This document shows positions 18,408 to 27,712 of a stretch of 41,512 nt of DNA, piece after piece. Made by a program: the position numbers and the translations under genes. Below the pieces are notes generated by a model. That model saw only the letters and a program-made list of their open reading frames with translations. It did not search any database and was not told the DNA's origin. The stretch is from Planctomycetota bacterium (GTDB lineage Bacteria > Planctomycetota > Planctomycetia > Planctomycetales > Planctomycetaceae): NCBI GenBank assembly GCA_027618475.1, contig JAQCEJ010000044.1, positions 1-41,512 of the forward strand. Reading direction: 5' to 3'. Position 1 is the first letter of the stretch; the number at the start of each line of letters is the position of its first letter.

Positions 18408-19988
18408 ATGGATCAGCAAACGGCAATTATCATCGGTGCCGGACCGGCAGGCCTTACGGCTGCGTTCGAACTGCTCGAGAGAACTTCGATTAAACCCGTG
18501 ATCTTTGAAATGTCATCCGCTATCGGTGGCCTCTCGCAAACGGTCAAGTACAAGGGGAACCGCATCGACATCGGCGGACACCGATTTTTCTCGAAATCCG
18601 ACCGCGTGATGGACTGGTGGCGCGAACGGCTTCCCATTCAGGGGTCTCCCACGGGAGAACTCGAAATTTCGTATCAGAACAAATCGAAAACGATCCCCGT
18701 CGATCGTAATGGTCCCGACGCCGAAAAGTCCGATCTCGTCATGCTGATTCGTTCGCGGCTGTCGCGGATATTTTATCTGCGGAGTTTTTTCAACTACCCG
18801 ATATCACTTTCGAAAGAGACCGTGCTCAACCTCGGTATCGTTCGTATGGTCCGCATCATGTTGAGTTATCTGAAGGCAGCGGCATTTCCTATTCGTAACG
18901 AACGATCGCTCGAGGATTTTCTGATCAACCGTTTCGGGCGTGAGCTATACCTGACATTCTTCAAGGACTACACCGAAAAAGTCTGGGGGGCAAAGTGCAC
19001 CGAAATTTCGGCAGAATGGGGCGCTCAGCGGATCAAAGGGCTTTCGATTACCAAAACGATTCTGCACGCCCTGCGAAAGATATCGGCCGGAGAGCGAAAC
19101 ATCGAACAGAAACAAACGGAGACCAGTCTGATCGAGCAGTTTCTCTATCCCAAACATGGCCCCGGACAAATGTGGGAGGAAACGGCCAGGCTGGTTCTGG
19201 CCAAAGGAGGCGAACTGCATCTTAACAGCGTCGTCGAACGCATTAGCATCGTCGACGGTGAGGTCACTTCCGTTTTTATTCGCGATACTTCGACGAACGA
19301 TGTGACAGAACATAAAGGGAACTATGTATTCTCGACGATGCCAGTCAAAGAACTGGTGCAGTCGCTCGAAGGAGATGCCGTTCCTGAGGATGTCGAGCGT
19401 GTCGCCAAAGGCCTTCTCTACCGTGATTTTATTACGGTCGGACTATTGCTGAAAAAGCTCAACGTCCGTTCGAGACGTCAGAGAATTCCTCAAGAGATGG
19501 TCCCGGACAATTGGATTTACATTCAGGAACGAGATGTCAAGATCGGACGATTGCAGATCTTCAATAACTGGAGTCCGTATCTCGTCAAGTCTCCCGATAC
19601 CGTCTGGCTGGGGCTCGAATACTTCTGCAACATCGGAGACGAACTCTGGAGCATGTCCGACGAGGAGTTTAAAGCGTTCGCGATCGAGGAGCTTATTAAA
19701 ATCGATTTTATCGCCCGAGAAGACGTTCTCGATGCAACGATCATTCGTATGCCCAAGACTTATCCCGCCTACTTCGGCACCTATAACGAGTTTCACGTCA
19801 TCCGAGAGCACCTCGACCAGATCGAGAATTTGTTTCTTATCGGACGCAACGGCATGCACAAATACAATAATGCCGACCACTCGATGTTGACGGCGATGAC
19901 TGCGGTCGACAACATCGTTAACGGCATCCGCACGAAAGACAATATCTGGCAGGTGAACACCGAAGCCGAATACCATGAAAAAAAGTAG
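18408..19988 (+). CDS. FAD-dependent oxidoreductase, UDP-galactopyranose-mutase-like
   Basis: The 526-residue product opens with an FAD-binding Rossmann motif, [17 protein letters not shown] (GxGxxG at residues 10–15). It then shows [22 protein letters not shown], the pattern of the amine-oxidase/UDP-galactopyranose mutase superfamily. The C-terminal FAD segment reads [19 protein letters not shown]. The family often sits in surface-polysaccharide loci and acts on sugar nucleotides or lipid-linked sugars. Here that fits its partner, a membrane glycosyltransferase whose start lies inside its last codons. A TTG 24 bases upstream is in frame, but the ATG at 18408 starts directly before the Rossmann strand. 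No strong ribosome binding site is visible. Exact substrate unknown. Confidence 0.8.
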   Translation: MDQQTAIIIGAGPAGLTAAFELLERTSIKPVIFEMSSAIGGLSQTVKYKGNRIDIGGHRFFSKSDRVMDWWRERLPIQGSPTGELEISYQNKSKTIPVDRNGPDAEKSDLVMLIRSRLSRIFYLRSFFNYPISLSKETVLNLGIVRMVRIMLSYLKAAAFPIRNERSLEDFLINRFGRELYLTFFKDYTEKVWGAKCTEISAEWGAQRIKGLSITKTILHALRKISAGERNIEQKQTETSLIEQFLYPKHGPGQMWEETARLVLAKGGELHLNSVVERISIVDGEVTSVFIRDTSTNDVTEHKGNYVFSTMPVKELVQSLEGDAVPEDVERVAKGLLYRDFITVGLLLKKLNVRSRRQRIPQEMVPDNWIYIQERDVKIGRLQIFNNWSPYLVKSPDTVWLGLEYFCNIGDELWSMSDEEFKAFAIEELIKIDFIAREDVLDATIIRMPKTYPAYFGTYNEFHVIREHLDQIENLFLIGRNGMHKYNNADHSMLTAMTAVDNIVNGIRTKDNIWQVNTEAEYHEKK

Positions 19989-21513
19989 TCTTTTCCATTT
20001 GAGACCCACCGCCGCGTGGGACTATGCGTGCCTGCTTTCGCTACTGCCAATATTAATGCTGGTGATCGCTAACGGTGAAATGGGAAATGACGAGGGAATC
20101 TGGAGTTACATCGGTCGCATCTGGATCGACCAGGGAATCCCCCCCTACCGGGGGGCCGTAGAAAACAAGACTCCTGGCATTTTCCTTCTTTTTACGGTGG
20201 CACAGGCCGTCTGGGGACTTCAAGTTTATTTTGTCCGCATGATTGGCGTGCTGGCTGTCTGTTGTTCTGCCGGTCTCATCTATTGCATCGGTCGCGAACT
20301 TTGCGATCGACGCGCCGGATTGTTGGCCATGCTCGTTTTTGGTTTGAGCATGGGCTGGTCATTGACGGACGGCCCCTATGCCGCACAGACCGAAACATTT
20401 ATGGTCTTGTTTTCGGTCCTGGCGTTTTACGGCCTGTTCCGCGCGGTTGATATCTCGTGCGGTTCGCTTCATTCCAACGCGAACCCGATGTCAGCAGTGC
20501 CTCGGGCTGTGACTTCGTCACATTTTTTTTGGCTCGCTGTCGCGGGATTTTCCATCGGTCTGTCGATCGCGTTCAAGCAGATTGCCGTGACGACGGCTGG
20601 CGCCATGATGCTGAGTTTTTTCGTACTGATGTGTGCGAAAGGATCGGGCGCATGTTCGACCGGTTCCCTAATCGGAGGGATCGCAACAATCGTGATGGGT
20701 GTAGTCGTGGCGACCGCACTCAGCGTTGTCCCTCTCTTGTTCAGCGGCGTTTCTCTCGGTGAATACATCGACGGAGCCTGGCTGATTCTGGCCAACGCCG
20801 GTTCGAGCCCCGTCGGAATTTTCAGTCGAATCCATCGCATGCTACAGGTCTTTACAAACTCGAAAATGACGCTGTTTTATCCGTTTATCATCATTTTCCT
20901 CATTCTCAATCCGATGCGCACGAAGCCCACAGCGGCTTGTTTGCTGATTTGGCTGATTTGCGATTTTATCGGCGTGAATGGCTCGGGGGCATATTTCGGG
21001 CATCAACTCAGGCAACTCTTACCGGTTCTCTCTCTGATCTGTGGCATCTCGATGAGTCAGATCGAATTGCGTGTCGCCAACGACGACTCAGGTCGTCTGT
21101 TCAAGAAAATGGCGATAACAGCTGCACTTTATCTGATGTTTTTCCCTTATAGTTCGTGCAGCCAGAACCTGTACCGACTGAAATTTGGATTCCATGACCC
21201 CAAAGTTGAACTCGGGTACTGGCTGAGAGACCATACTGAACCGGGAGACTACGTTTATGTCCACGGCACTGTGTGCGATGTCGTGACCTCGTGTTCGGGG
21301 AGATTGTCGTCCAGCCGCTATTTCAACAACGTCTTTGTGAGCGATGACGCAGCCCAGTCGCAGCGGTTGCACGATCTGTCGAACCATCCCCCCCGTTATT
21401 TTCTACATCAACAACCGGGGATCGAGTTCGACGCCAACCTCAAATACTATCTCGAACAACACTACCAGCTCGAAAGAATTGATAATGGATTCGCCATCTA
21501 CCGTCGGCTATGA
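19975..21513 (+). CDS. Membrane glycosyltransferase of the GT39/ArnT type
   Basis: The 512-residue integral membrane protein has about ten hydrophobic segments. Near the N terminus it carries [18 protein letters not shown] followed by [16 protein letters not shown], the acidic first-loop motif and ExKxP-type signature of GT-C enzymes (PMT/ArnT family). These move a sugar from a polyprenyl-phosphate carrier to lipid, protein or glycan on the outer face of the membrane. A soluble C-terminal part follows the last helix. It overlaps the end of the flavoprotein gene by 14 bases in another frame, so the two are probably translationally coupled. Together they may make and transfer one unusual sugar; this is inference. 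Confidence 0.8.
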   Translation: MKKSSLFHLRPTAAWDYACLLSLLPILMLVIANGEMGNDEGIWSYIGRIWIDQGIPPYRGAVENKTPGIFLLFTVAQAVWGLQVYFVRMIGVLAVCCSAGLIYCIGRELCDRRAGLLAMLVFGLSMGWSLTDGPYAAQTETFMVLFSVLAFYGLFRAVDISCGSLHSNANPMSAVPRAVTSSHFFWLAVAGFSIGLSIAFKQIAVTTAGAMMLSFFVLMCAKGSGACSTGSLIGGIATIVMGVVVATALSVVPLLFSGVSLGEYIDGAWLILANAGSSPVGIFSRIHRMLQVFTNSKMTLFYPFIIIFLILNPMRTKPTAACLLIWLICDFIGVNGSGAYFGHQLRQLLPVLSLICGISMSQIELRVANDDSGRLFKKMAITAALYLMFFPYSSCSQNLYRLKFGFHDPKVELGYWLRDHTEPGDYVYVHGTVCDVVTSCSGRLSSSRYFNNVFVSDDAAQSQRLHDLSNHPPRYFLHQQPGIEFDANLKYYLEQHYQLERIDNGFAIYRRL

Positions 21514-21578
21514 GACATCCATTAACCGGTGAAGAGCAGAACTTCTGGTTCGATATGAGATGAGCGGAACCAAAGGAA

Positions 21579-22148
21579 CTACTGCGGGGCCTCCTGGCCG
21601 AATGACAACCGCAGCTGCAAATCACGCTGGGTTTGAAATTCCTTGTACAACATGCTCGGCTGGATATCGCGGTTGTGCTGATACTTTTCGCTCTGGTATT
21701 CGGTCACTTCGCCTTCGATCGTGTGATAGAAAATCTGACAGATCGGGATACCGGCGAAGATCCTCACAGGCTGAACGGCAAACATTTCGAGGGTCCAGTG
21801 GCCACAAAAACCGATGTCGCCGAAACCCGCCGTCACGTGTACGAACAGCCCCAGCCTGCCGACCGACGAACGCCCTTCAAGCATCGGCACCAGATTGTGC
21901 GTTTCGGTCCGTTCAACGGTCCGTCCCAGGTACAACTGATTCGGGTTAAGAACCAGCCCTTCGGGGGGAATGGTATATCGCCGATACCTGTTGGGGCGAC
22001 TCATATCCAGTACGATTTCTTCGTAAACGAGCAACTCATTGTGCAGCCGCATATTGTAGCTGTTGGGATTCAGTTGCCGTTCGTCGAACGGATCGATCTG
22101 GATGTCATCGCCGAGACGAGATTGAATTTCGTTCCCAGTCAGAATCAT
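21579..22148 (-). CDS. dcd: dCTP deaminase
   Basis: The 189-residue enzyme converts dCTP to dUTP for thymidylate synthesis. It begins MILTGNEIQSRL, the typical Dcd start. It contains LNPNSYNMRLHNEL, LEGRSSVGRLGLFVHVTAGFGD (substrate-binding Ser/Arg) and GFCGHWTLEMF with the catalytic Glu. A TTG 42 bases upstream is in frame but is preceded too closely by AGGAG, and the family start favours the ATG at 22148. The downstream neighbour, on the opposite strand, is the membrane glycosyltransferase, so the two genes converge. It is a housekeeping gene with no functional link to its neighbours. Confidence 0.93.
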   Translation of the reverse strand: MILTGNEIQSRLGDDIQIDPFDERQLNPNSYNMRLHNELLVYEEIVLDMSRPNRYRRYTIPPEGLVLNPNQLYLGRTVERTETHNLVPMLEGRSSVGRLGLFVHVTAGFGDIGFCGHWTLEMFAVQPVRIFAGIPICQIFYHTIEGEVTEYQSEKYQHNRDIQPSMLYKEFQTQRDLQLRLSFGQEAPQ

Positions 22149-22371
22149 AGACGGAACTCGGATGAGAGGTCGGAAGTCGAAGCTCGCCAACTCCTGAAGA
22201 ATTGACCCTGTTTCATCAACTTAGCCCCCGCAGGGACTTAACGCAAGATTCAAAGGCCAGACACTCCAGCGACGTCGGAAAGAATAAAATTCAAGTCCAT
22301 GCCGCGTCCGCGATATTGACTTCGTGAACTCCGCGACTTCAGTCAAGCGGGTTTCGCCAAATTCCATCACG

Positions 22372-24504
22372 TCAGCGCGTTTCCAACGTCACCATGATGT
22401 CGAGTTCTAGTGAGCCTCGAAGTACGTGGAGCGAGATTTCATCGCCGCTCTTGAGTTTTTTTACACGATTGGCGAGTTCCTGATGCGAATTGACCCGCTG
22501 ATCGTTCAATCGTTGAATCAAGTCTCCCTCCCGCAAACCCGCTTTTTCCGCTGGTCCTTCGGCGACGACCTGTTTGACCTTCAAGCCATTCTCTTCGGCA
22601 TTCGGTTCGCAAAACACGCCAAGATACACCGTATCCCGGTTGCTCGACCGCGACGTGGTGCGTCTGCTCCCAGTCCCGGAGGGCAATAACGAGGTGATCG
22701 AGAACGATTCGCTCGTTATGTTGTATGTCGGACGATTGTCCCTCTCGGCAATCTTGATCGCAAGGTCCGCAACCATCTCGGCAATACGCCGCATGCCGGC
22801 AATGTTCAGCTTGTCGTAATCATCTGCGGGACGATGATATTCCGGATGAAACCCTGTAAAAAAATGCAAGACGGGAACCCGTCGGCTGTAAAACGAGGCG
22901 TGATCGCTCGGGCCGTAGCCATCTTTCTTGCGAGTGAAACGAAAACCGTAATCGCGTTCGAGAGGCAACAGGTATTCACCGAATTCGGGAGCCGTTCCCG
23001 TGCCGTAGACGGTTAAATGATCGTTCCGCAAGCGACCGACCATATCGAGGTTTAACATGGCGACGGTCTCTTCCAGCGGGATGAGAGGGTGCCGTACGTA
23101 ATATTCACTTCCGACGAGCCCTTGTTCTTCAGCCGTGAACGCAAGAAACAGCACCTGACGCAGCAACGGTTGCTTTTTCGCCCGTTCGGACAGCAACCGG
23201 GCAACCTCCATCAGCACGGCAGTTCCCGAGGCATTGTCGTCGGCTCCATTGTGAATCTCATTAGGTGATGTGAATTCAAGCGATCCCCAGCCACCACGCC
23301 CCAGATGATCATAATGAGCTCCCACGATGATCGTTTCATCGGACTTCGCTCCCGTGCCGCCGATCATACCGGCAACGTTTTTTAACTCCGAACCGTTCCA
23401 CGTGACTGAGACCTCGCCGGTAATCTTCCAATCATCGAAAAGATGACTGGACGGCTTGTGGGAATCGACGATGTGCTGTTCCAGGTCGTCGAGCGATCGC
23501 GAAAGCGAGGCGTCCACAATTCGATTGACCAGCGCCCGTTTGCAATGCAGAACAGGGATCGATCGGTCGGCAAAGCTCGAGCTGCTCGTTTGCAAATCTA
23601 GCAACGGATCGACCGACGTCTGGTGATCGGTACCTGCTTTCACGACAGCATCGATGAGCGGCTGAAGTTCTTTGAGGTGTGAAGTCCATTCTTCGGGCGA
23701 TACTTTGTTCTTTTGTTGTTTCATTCGTTCGCGCCAGGCGGACTCGGCGATCATCAGACGATCGATCGTCGACTCCCATCGTTCACGACGTTCTTGGAGT
23801 TCGGATCCAACGTGGTTCTTGTCGGTGCAGAAGATGACGGCGACCGCACCGTGGTCGATGGCGTTCTCGATTTTGCGAAAGAGATAAGCGTGATCGGAAA
23901 CGGCGTCGGTACTCTTATCGTCGTCATCGCTCTTCGACTTCGGCACCCACTCCGGTTCGTTTCTGAGGACAATCACGCAATGTCCTTTCACATCGATTCC
24001 GGCATAATCGTCGTACTTCCATTCAGGAGCGGAGATGCCGTAGCCGACAAACGCCAACGGGACGTCGATTTGTCCGGTCTGGCTCCAGGAGAGGGGGGAA
24101 TAATCTTCGCCGAGTTCCGGTTCGATACGCGAATCACGCCCTATCAGACGAATTTGATTTTTGGAACCGAGAGCGTATTTGCCGCGACGCTGAAAAAACT
24201 GATACGGTTTGTCGCCGAATAACTTAGTATTAAGCCCCGCATTGGAAAATTGCTCGGCGATGAATTCGGCGGCGAGATCGAGTCCTTTTGTGCCGACCCC
24301 CCTGCCTTCAAGTTCGTCTGATGCCAGATATTTCACGCTGTCGAACAGACGCTGTTCGCGGACTTTGACGACATCGTCACTTTCCGACTTGACGGTATCG
24401 TCCGTGGCAAAAGCGATTAAACTTGCCGTTGAGAGGATGTAAACCGCGACGACACCGGTGATTTCGAGCCGACGATATCGCCCACCCCATTTTTCCCGCA
24501 ACAC
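22372..24504 (-). CDS. Exported M28-family metallopeptidase with C-terminal PDZ domain
   Basis: The 710-residue protein starts at a GTG (24504) preceded by GAGGTG at a good distance. An N-terminal hydrophobic segment (about 15–33) targets it to the membrane or periplasm. A PA-like insert lies at about 150–250. The M28 zinc core carries GAHYDHLGRG, NGADDNASGTAVLMEVAR, FTAEEQGLVGSEYY with the catalytic Glu pair, LNLDMVGRL and GPSDHASFY. A PDZ domain (about 615–705) includes YLGVFCEPN and GPAEKAGLREGDLIQRLN. M28 enzymes are aminopeptidases that remove N-terminal residues, and the PDZ domain may bind substrate tails. It diverges from the creatininase gene. Functional partner unknown. Confidence 0.9.
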   Translation of the reverse strand: MLREKWGGRYRRLEITGVVAVYILSTASLIAFATDDTVKSESDDVVKVREQRLFDSVKYLASDELEGRGVGTKGLDLAAEFIAEQFSNAGLNTKLFGDKPYQFFQRRGKYALGSKNQIRLIGRDSRIEPELGEDYSPLSWSQTGQIDVPLAFVGYGISAPEWKYDDYAGIDVKGHCVIVLRNEPEWVPKSKSDDDDKSTDAVSDHAYLFRKIENAIDHGAVAVIFCTDKNHVGSELQERRERWESTIDRLMIAESAWRERMKQQKNKVSPEEWTSHLKELQPLIDAVVKAGTDHQTSVDPLLDLQTSSSSFADRSIPVLHCKRALVNRIVDASLSRSLDDLEQHIVDSHKPSSHLFDDWKITGEVSVTWNGSELKNVAGMIGGTGAKSDETIIVGAHYDHLGRGGWGSLEFTSPNEIHNGADDNASGTAVLMEVARLLSERAKKQPLLRQVLFLAFTAEEQGLVGSEYYVRHPLIPLEETVAMLNLDMVGRLRNDHLTVYGTGTAPEFGEYLLPLERDYGFRFTRKKDGYGPSDHASFYSRRVPVLHFFTGFHPEYHRPADDYDKLNIAGMRRIAEMVADLAIKIAERDNRPTYNITSESFSITSLLPSGTGSRRTTSRSSNRDTVYLGVFCEPNAEENGLKVKQVVAEGPAEKAGLREGDLIQRLNDQRVNSHQELANRVKKLKSGDEISLHVLRGSLELDIMVTLETR

Positions 24505-24697
24505 GCAATCACCTCATTCTACGAATAATGCCCAGGCACACAGTTTTCATTCTAACGTTGTAATCCACCGCTGTGAACAAGCGACTTTCAAATCTTGTGC
24601 ACCATTCGGATTTTCAGTAGTCCGGCGTTACAATGTTTAGGAAAGCCTTTCCCCCCATTGGAGCCCAAAAAACACCGAACGATTGCGAGAATGCTGC

Positions 24698-25492
24698 ATG
24701 AGACCCTGGATTCTGTCGGAAGTGAATTACGGTTATGTGAAGGAACATCCTTACGAGGTCGCGGTGCTGCCGATGGGTGCGACCGAACCTCACAACTTGC
24801 ATTTACCGTATGGGACTGATGTTTTTGAAGCAGAAGCGATCTCCAGCCAGTCTTGTGAGGCCGCCTTTCGCGACGGAGCCAAAGTTGTGATGCTTCCCCC
24901 GGTTCCGTTCGGGACCGAGACAAACCAACAGGCTTTTCCGCTGTCGATGAATCTCAATCCGTCGACGCTTGCACTGGTAATCCGCGACATCGTCGAATCA
25001 TTGGAAAATACCGGCATTCGGAAATTGCTGATTTTGAACAGCCATGGTGGAAACGATTTCAAATCGGTGCTGCGTGAGCTTTTTGGAAAGACGACCGTCC
25101 ACGTTTTTCTCTGCGACTGGTTTCGCATGGTCGGCGACGTTTATGACGAGATTTTCATTCATCGCGATGATCACGCCGGAGAGATGGAAACGTCTCTGGC
25201 GCTTGCATATTTCGGTGAATTCGTCTCATGCGATCCGAAAACGGGAAAACTACTCGCGGATGACGGAGCAACGGCATCGTCACGATTCGAGGCGGTCAAC
25301 AAAGGATGGGTTTCGTTAACGCGGCCGTGGCATCTGCTCACGACAAACAGCGGTTCGGGCAATCCCAGCGACGCCACCAAAGAAAAGGGAGAAAAGTTGA
25401 TGGCGATCATCGTTGAGCGGTTATCGAAATTTCTCGTCGAACTGGCACACTCGCCGCTCGACGAACACTTCCCATTTGCACGCCGGAAATAA
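24698..25492 (+). CDS. Creatininase-family amidohydrolase
   Basis: The 264-residue cytosolic protein carries the creatininase-fold metal motifs. These are GATEPHNLHLPYGTDVFE (Glu, His, Asp ligands, about 26–43), LNSHGGNDFKSV and DDHAGEMETSLAL. The family includes creatininase and mycofactocin- or riboflavin-related amide hydrolases that open cyclic or formamide bonds with a binuclear centre. Sequence alone does not identify the substrate. A TTG five codons upstream is in frame, but the ATG at 24698 starts right before the conserved RPWILSEVNY segment. The gene converges with a small membrane-protein gene 9 bases away. Confidence 0.85.
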   Translation: MRPWILSEVNYGYVKEHPYEVAVLPMGATEPHNLHLPYGTDVFEAEAISSQSCEAAFRDGAKVVMLPPVPFGTETNQQAFPLSMNLNPSTLALVIRDIVESLENTGIRKLLILNSHGGNDFKSVLRELFGKTTVHVFLCDWFRMVGDVYDEIFIHRDDHAGEMETSLALAYFGEFVSCDPKTGKLLADDGATASSRFEAVNKGWVSLTRPWHLLTTNSGSGNPSDATKEKGEKLMAIIVERLSKFLVELAHSPLDEHFPFARRK

Positions 25493-25501
25493 AACGACGC
25501 C

Positions 25502-25693
25502 TTAATCTTGCAATGCAACTGAGTCGCCGGTATCCCAGCTGGGAGGGGAAGCGACAAACGCATTGCGGGCGCGATCCCAGGCACGGGTCTCGCCGTCATC
25601 GTATCCGGACTGGTAGCCGCTGAGCCAGACCATACTGGCCCCGTAAACGAAACAGCTGACGGCGGCAACGCCCAGAAAGAGTTTACGCGACAT
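25502..25693 (-). CDS. Small single-pass membrane protein, function unknown
   Basis: This 63-residue reading frame starts at an ATG preceded by GGTGG. A short basic N terminus (MSRKLF) leads into a hydrophobic helix (LGVAAVSCFVYGASMVWLS). A hydrophilic C-terminal part follows, with GYDDGETRAWDRARNAF and a Trp. It looks like a membrane-anchored small protein rather than random sequence. It matches no family I know. A longer in-frame start at 25732 would add 13 residues unlike a signal peptide. Confidence 0.6.
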   Translation of the reverse strand: MSRKLFLGVAAVSCFVYGASMVWLSGYQSGYDDGETRAWDRARNAFVASPPSWDTGDSVALQD

Positions 25694-26063
25694 GAATCCA
25701 CCCCACAAACGGCGGTGTTGCAGCAAATGCACCCACCCGATTAACGTTAAGAAACGATGAAGATCACGTGAATATTATTTGCATTATACGTTCTTATCAA
25801 GATCGAAATCCCTCTGAATTTCCCGGTTCATACCATTCTTAACAAAGTTGATCATCGTGATATATGAAAACGGCAATTACTTCACTGCCTCGACGATTTC
25901 CAAGTGGCAGCGATCTAGAGTTTCCTAACAGTTCTGCCCCTTTCACTTCCACGTCAGACTTGAACGTCATGCAACCACACGGGACACTGGATGAATACGA
26001 TCTCCCCCCGTATGACCGGTCGTCGGTTTCTTCCGCCGTGACATGCAATATTGAATGGTCCAT
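25694..26063. other. Divergent spacer upstream of the cobA–hemD gene
   Basis: No convincing gene is seen in these 370 bases. A 67-codon plus frame (25864–26067) ends by overlapping the next gene's ATG (ATGA). It starts on top of a promoter-like –10 box, so it is probably not translated. An overlapping 115-codon minus frame (25839–26186) is also unconvincing. The stretch carries a promoter-like pair at 25839–25866. Confidence 0.4.
25839..25866 (+). promoter_or_regulatory. Promoter-like site upstream of cobA–hemD
   Basis: TTAACA (25839–25844) and TATATG (25861–25866) are 16 bases apart and resemble sigma-70 boxes. A transcript from here would have a leader of nearly 190 bases before the methyltransferase gene. 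Assignment by motif only. Confidence 0.35.
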
Positions 26064-27599
26064 ATGACAAATGTCGGCAAGGTCTATCTCGTTGGAGCCG
26101 GACCGGGTGATCCCGGTTTGCTCACGTTGCGCGGCTACGAACTGTTGCAGCGCGCCGATGTCGTGCTGTATGACGGGCTGGTCCACCCCCTCGTCTTGGC
26201 ATTCGCTAAGGGAGAACTCGTTCGCACATCGCGCGCCAATAAAAATGAAGATGCCGCAAAAAAACAGTCAGCCATTCACGAACTCCTGATCGGTGCGGCG
26301 CGCGAGGGGAAAACCGTCGTCAGGCTTAAGGGAGGCGACCCGCTGATTTTCGGTCGTGGCGGTGAAGAAGCCCTCGCCCTGACAGATGCGGAAATTCCTT
26401 ACGAAATCGTCCCCGGCATCACCGCGGCGACCGCGGCCTGCGCCTACGCCGGTATTCCGTTGACGCATCGCGAATCGGCATCGGCGGTCGCGCTGATTAC
26501 TGGTCACGAAGACCCTACCAAGCCCGAGTCATCACTCGATTACGGTGAACTGGCCAAATTCCCCGGCACGCTCGTTTTTTATATGGGGCTTCATCGCTTG
26601 GAAGCAATTGTTGATGCGCTAATCGCCGCGGGACGCAATCCTGCGGAAGCGGCGGCGGTCATCAGTCAGGCAACCACACCGATGCAACAGACGGTAACCG
26701 CGGCCCTGTCAGAACTCCCCACCCGTGTTCGCGAGGCGAACGTCCATGCTCCATCGGTGATCGTCGTCGGAGCCGTCGCTGATTTACGATCGACGATTCA
26801 ATGGGTAGAAAAACGTCCGTTGTTCGGAAAGCGGATCGGCATTACGCGGGCCGAAGGACAGTCGTCGGAAGTTATCAAACAGGCGTGGGAACTTGGAGCC
26901 GAGCCGGTTCTGATGCCGATGATCGAAATCCTGCCACCGGACGACTGGGCGGCTGTCGATGCCGTCATCGATCGGTTAAATGAATTCGACTGGCTGATCT
27001 TCACGAGCGCCAACGGCGTACGTGGGCTGCTTGACCGACTTTACGACACCGGTCACGATCTCCGTAAACTTTCGTGCATTCAACTCGCCGCCATCGGACC
27101 GGCAACGGCAGAAACGTTGAACGCCTATCACCTGCGAGCCGATCTCGTGCCGACAGAGTATCGCGGCGAAGCGCTTGCCGACGCCTTGTCGCCTCTCGTC
27201 TGCGGCAAAAAAGTATTGTGGGCCCGAGCGAATCGCGGACGGGATATTATACCAGAGCAATTAAAAGCATCCGGAGCCGATTACGAAGAGATAGTGGTTT
27301 ACAATCATCGCGACGTTGCATCGCTCCCTGACGAACTGCAAATACAGCTTGCGCACGGTTCGATCGATTGGATCACCCTCAGCAGCCCTGCGATCGCCCG
27401 GCAGTTTCGCACCATCATGGCGGACGAAACATTATCGGCTCTTCAGGAGGGTAAATTTCGTCTCGTCAGCATCAGTCCTGTCACCACGGCCGCTGCAAAC
27501 GAGGTTGGTTTACCAATCTCCGCCGAAGCGACGGAATACACCTGGAACGGAATATTCCAGGCAATTCGACGAGCGGAAGAAATTTCACGCGGCGATTGA
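26064..27599 (+). CDS. cobA-hemD: Fused uroporphyrinogen-III C-methyltransferase / uroporphyrinogen-III synthase
   Basis: The 511-residue protein joins two tetrapyrrole enzymes. The N-terminal half (about 1–245) is the SAM-dependent methyltransferase making precorrin-2, with VYLVGAGPGDPGLLTLRG, VRLKGGDPLIFGRGGEE and VPGITAATAACAYAGIPLTHR. The C-terminal half (about 255–511) is HemD-like, with GKRIGITRAEGQSSEVIK, DWLIFTSANGVRGLLDRL and ITLSSPAIARQF. HemD closes hydroxymethylbilane to uroporphyrinogen III, and the N-terminal half diverts it to siroheme or cobalamin. Two ATGs three codons apart (26055, 26064) are possible and neither has a strong ribosome binding site. It precedes fhcA by 113 bases. 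Fusions of this kind are known in several phyla. Confidence 0.92.
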   Translation: MTNVGKVYLVGAGPGDPGLLTLRGYELLQRADVVLYDGLVHPLVLAFAKGELVRTSRANKNEDAAKKQSAIHELLIGAAREGKTVVRLKGGDPLIFGRGGEEALALTDAEIPYEIVPGITAATAACAYAGIPLTHRESASAVALITGHEDPTKPESSLDYGELAKFPGTLVFYMGLHRLEAIVDALIAAGRNPAEAAAVISQATTPMQQTVTAALSELPTRVREANVHAPSVIVVGAVADLRSTIQWVEKRPLFGKRIGITRAEGQSSEVIKQAWELGAEPVLMPMIEILPPDDWAAVDAVIDRLNEFDWLIFTSANGVRGLLDRLYDTGHDLRKLSCIQLAAIGPATAETLNAYHLRADLVPTEYRGEALADALSPLVCGKKVLWARANRGRDIIPEQLKASGADYEEIVVYNHRDVASLPDELQIQLAHGSIDWITLSSPAIARQFRTIMADETLSALQEGKFRLVSISPVTTAAANEVGLPISAEATEYTWNGIFQAIRRAEEISRGD

Positions 27600-27712
27600 C
27601 TGGCGATATGACACGCTGTCCACGATACTGGATTGAAGCCGATGGTGAGGCAGCGCGACGAAATGTCGTACACCCCACCCGACAATTCATACCCTCACGA
27701 AAAAATATCCGC

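Noticed and set aside
25864-26067. 67-codon plus frame whose stop overlaps the cobA–hemD ATG
   Set aside because: The ATGA overlap is suggestive of coupling, but its own ATG sits on a promoter-like –10 box, there is no ribosome binding site, and the sequence is low-information.
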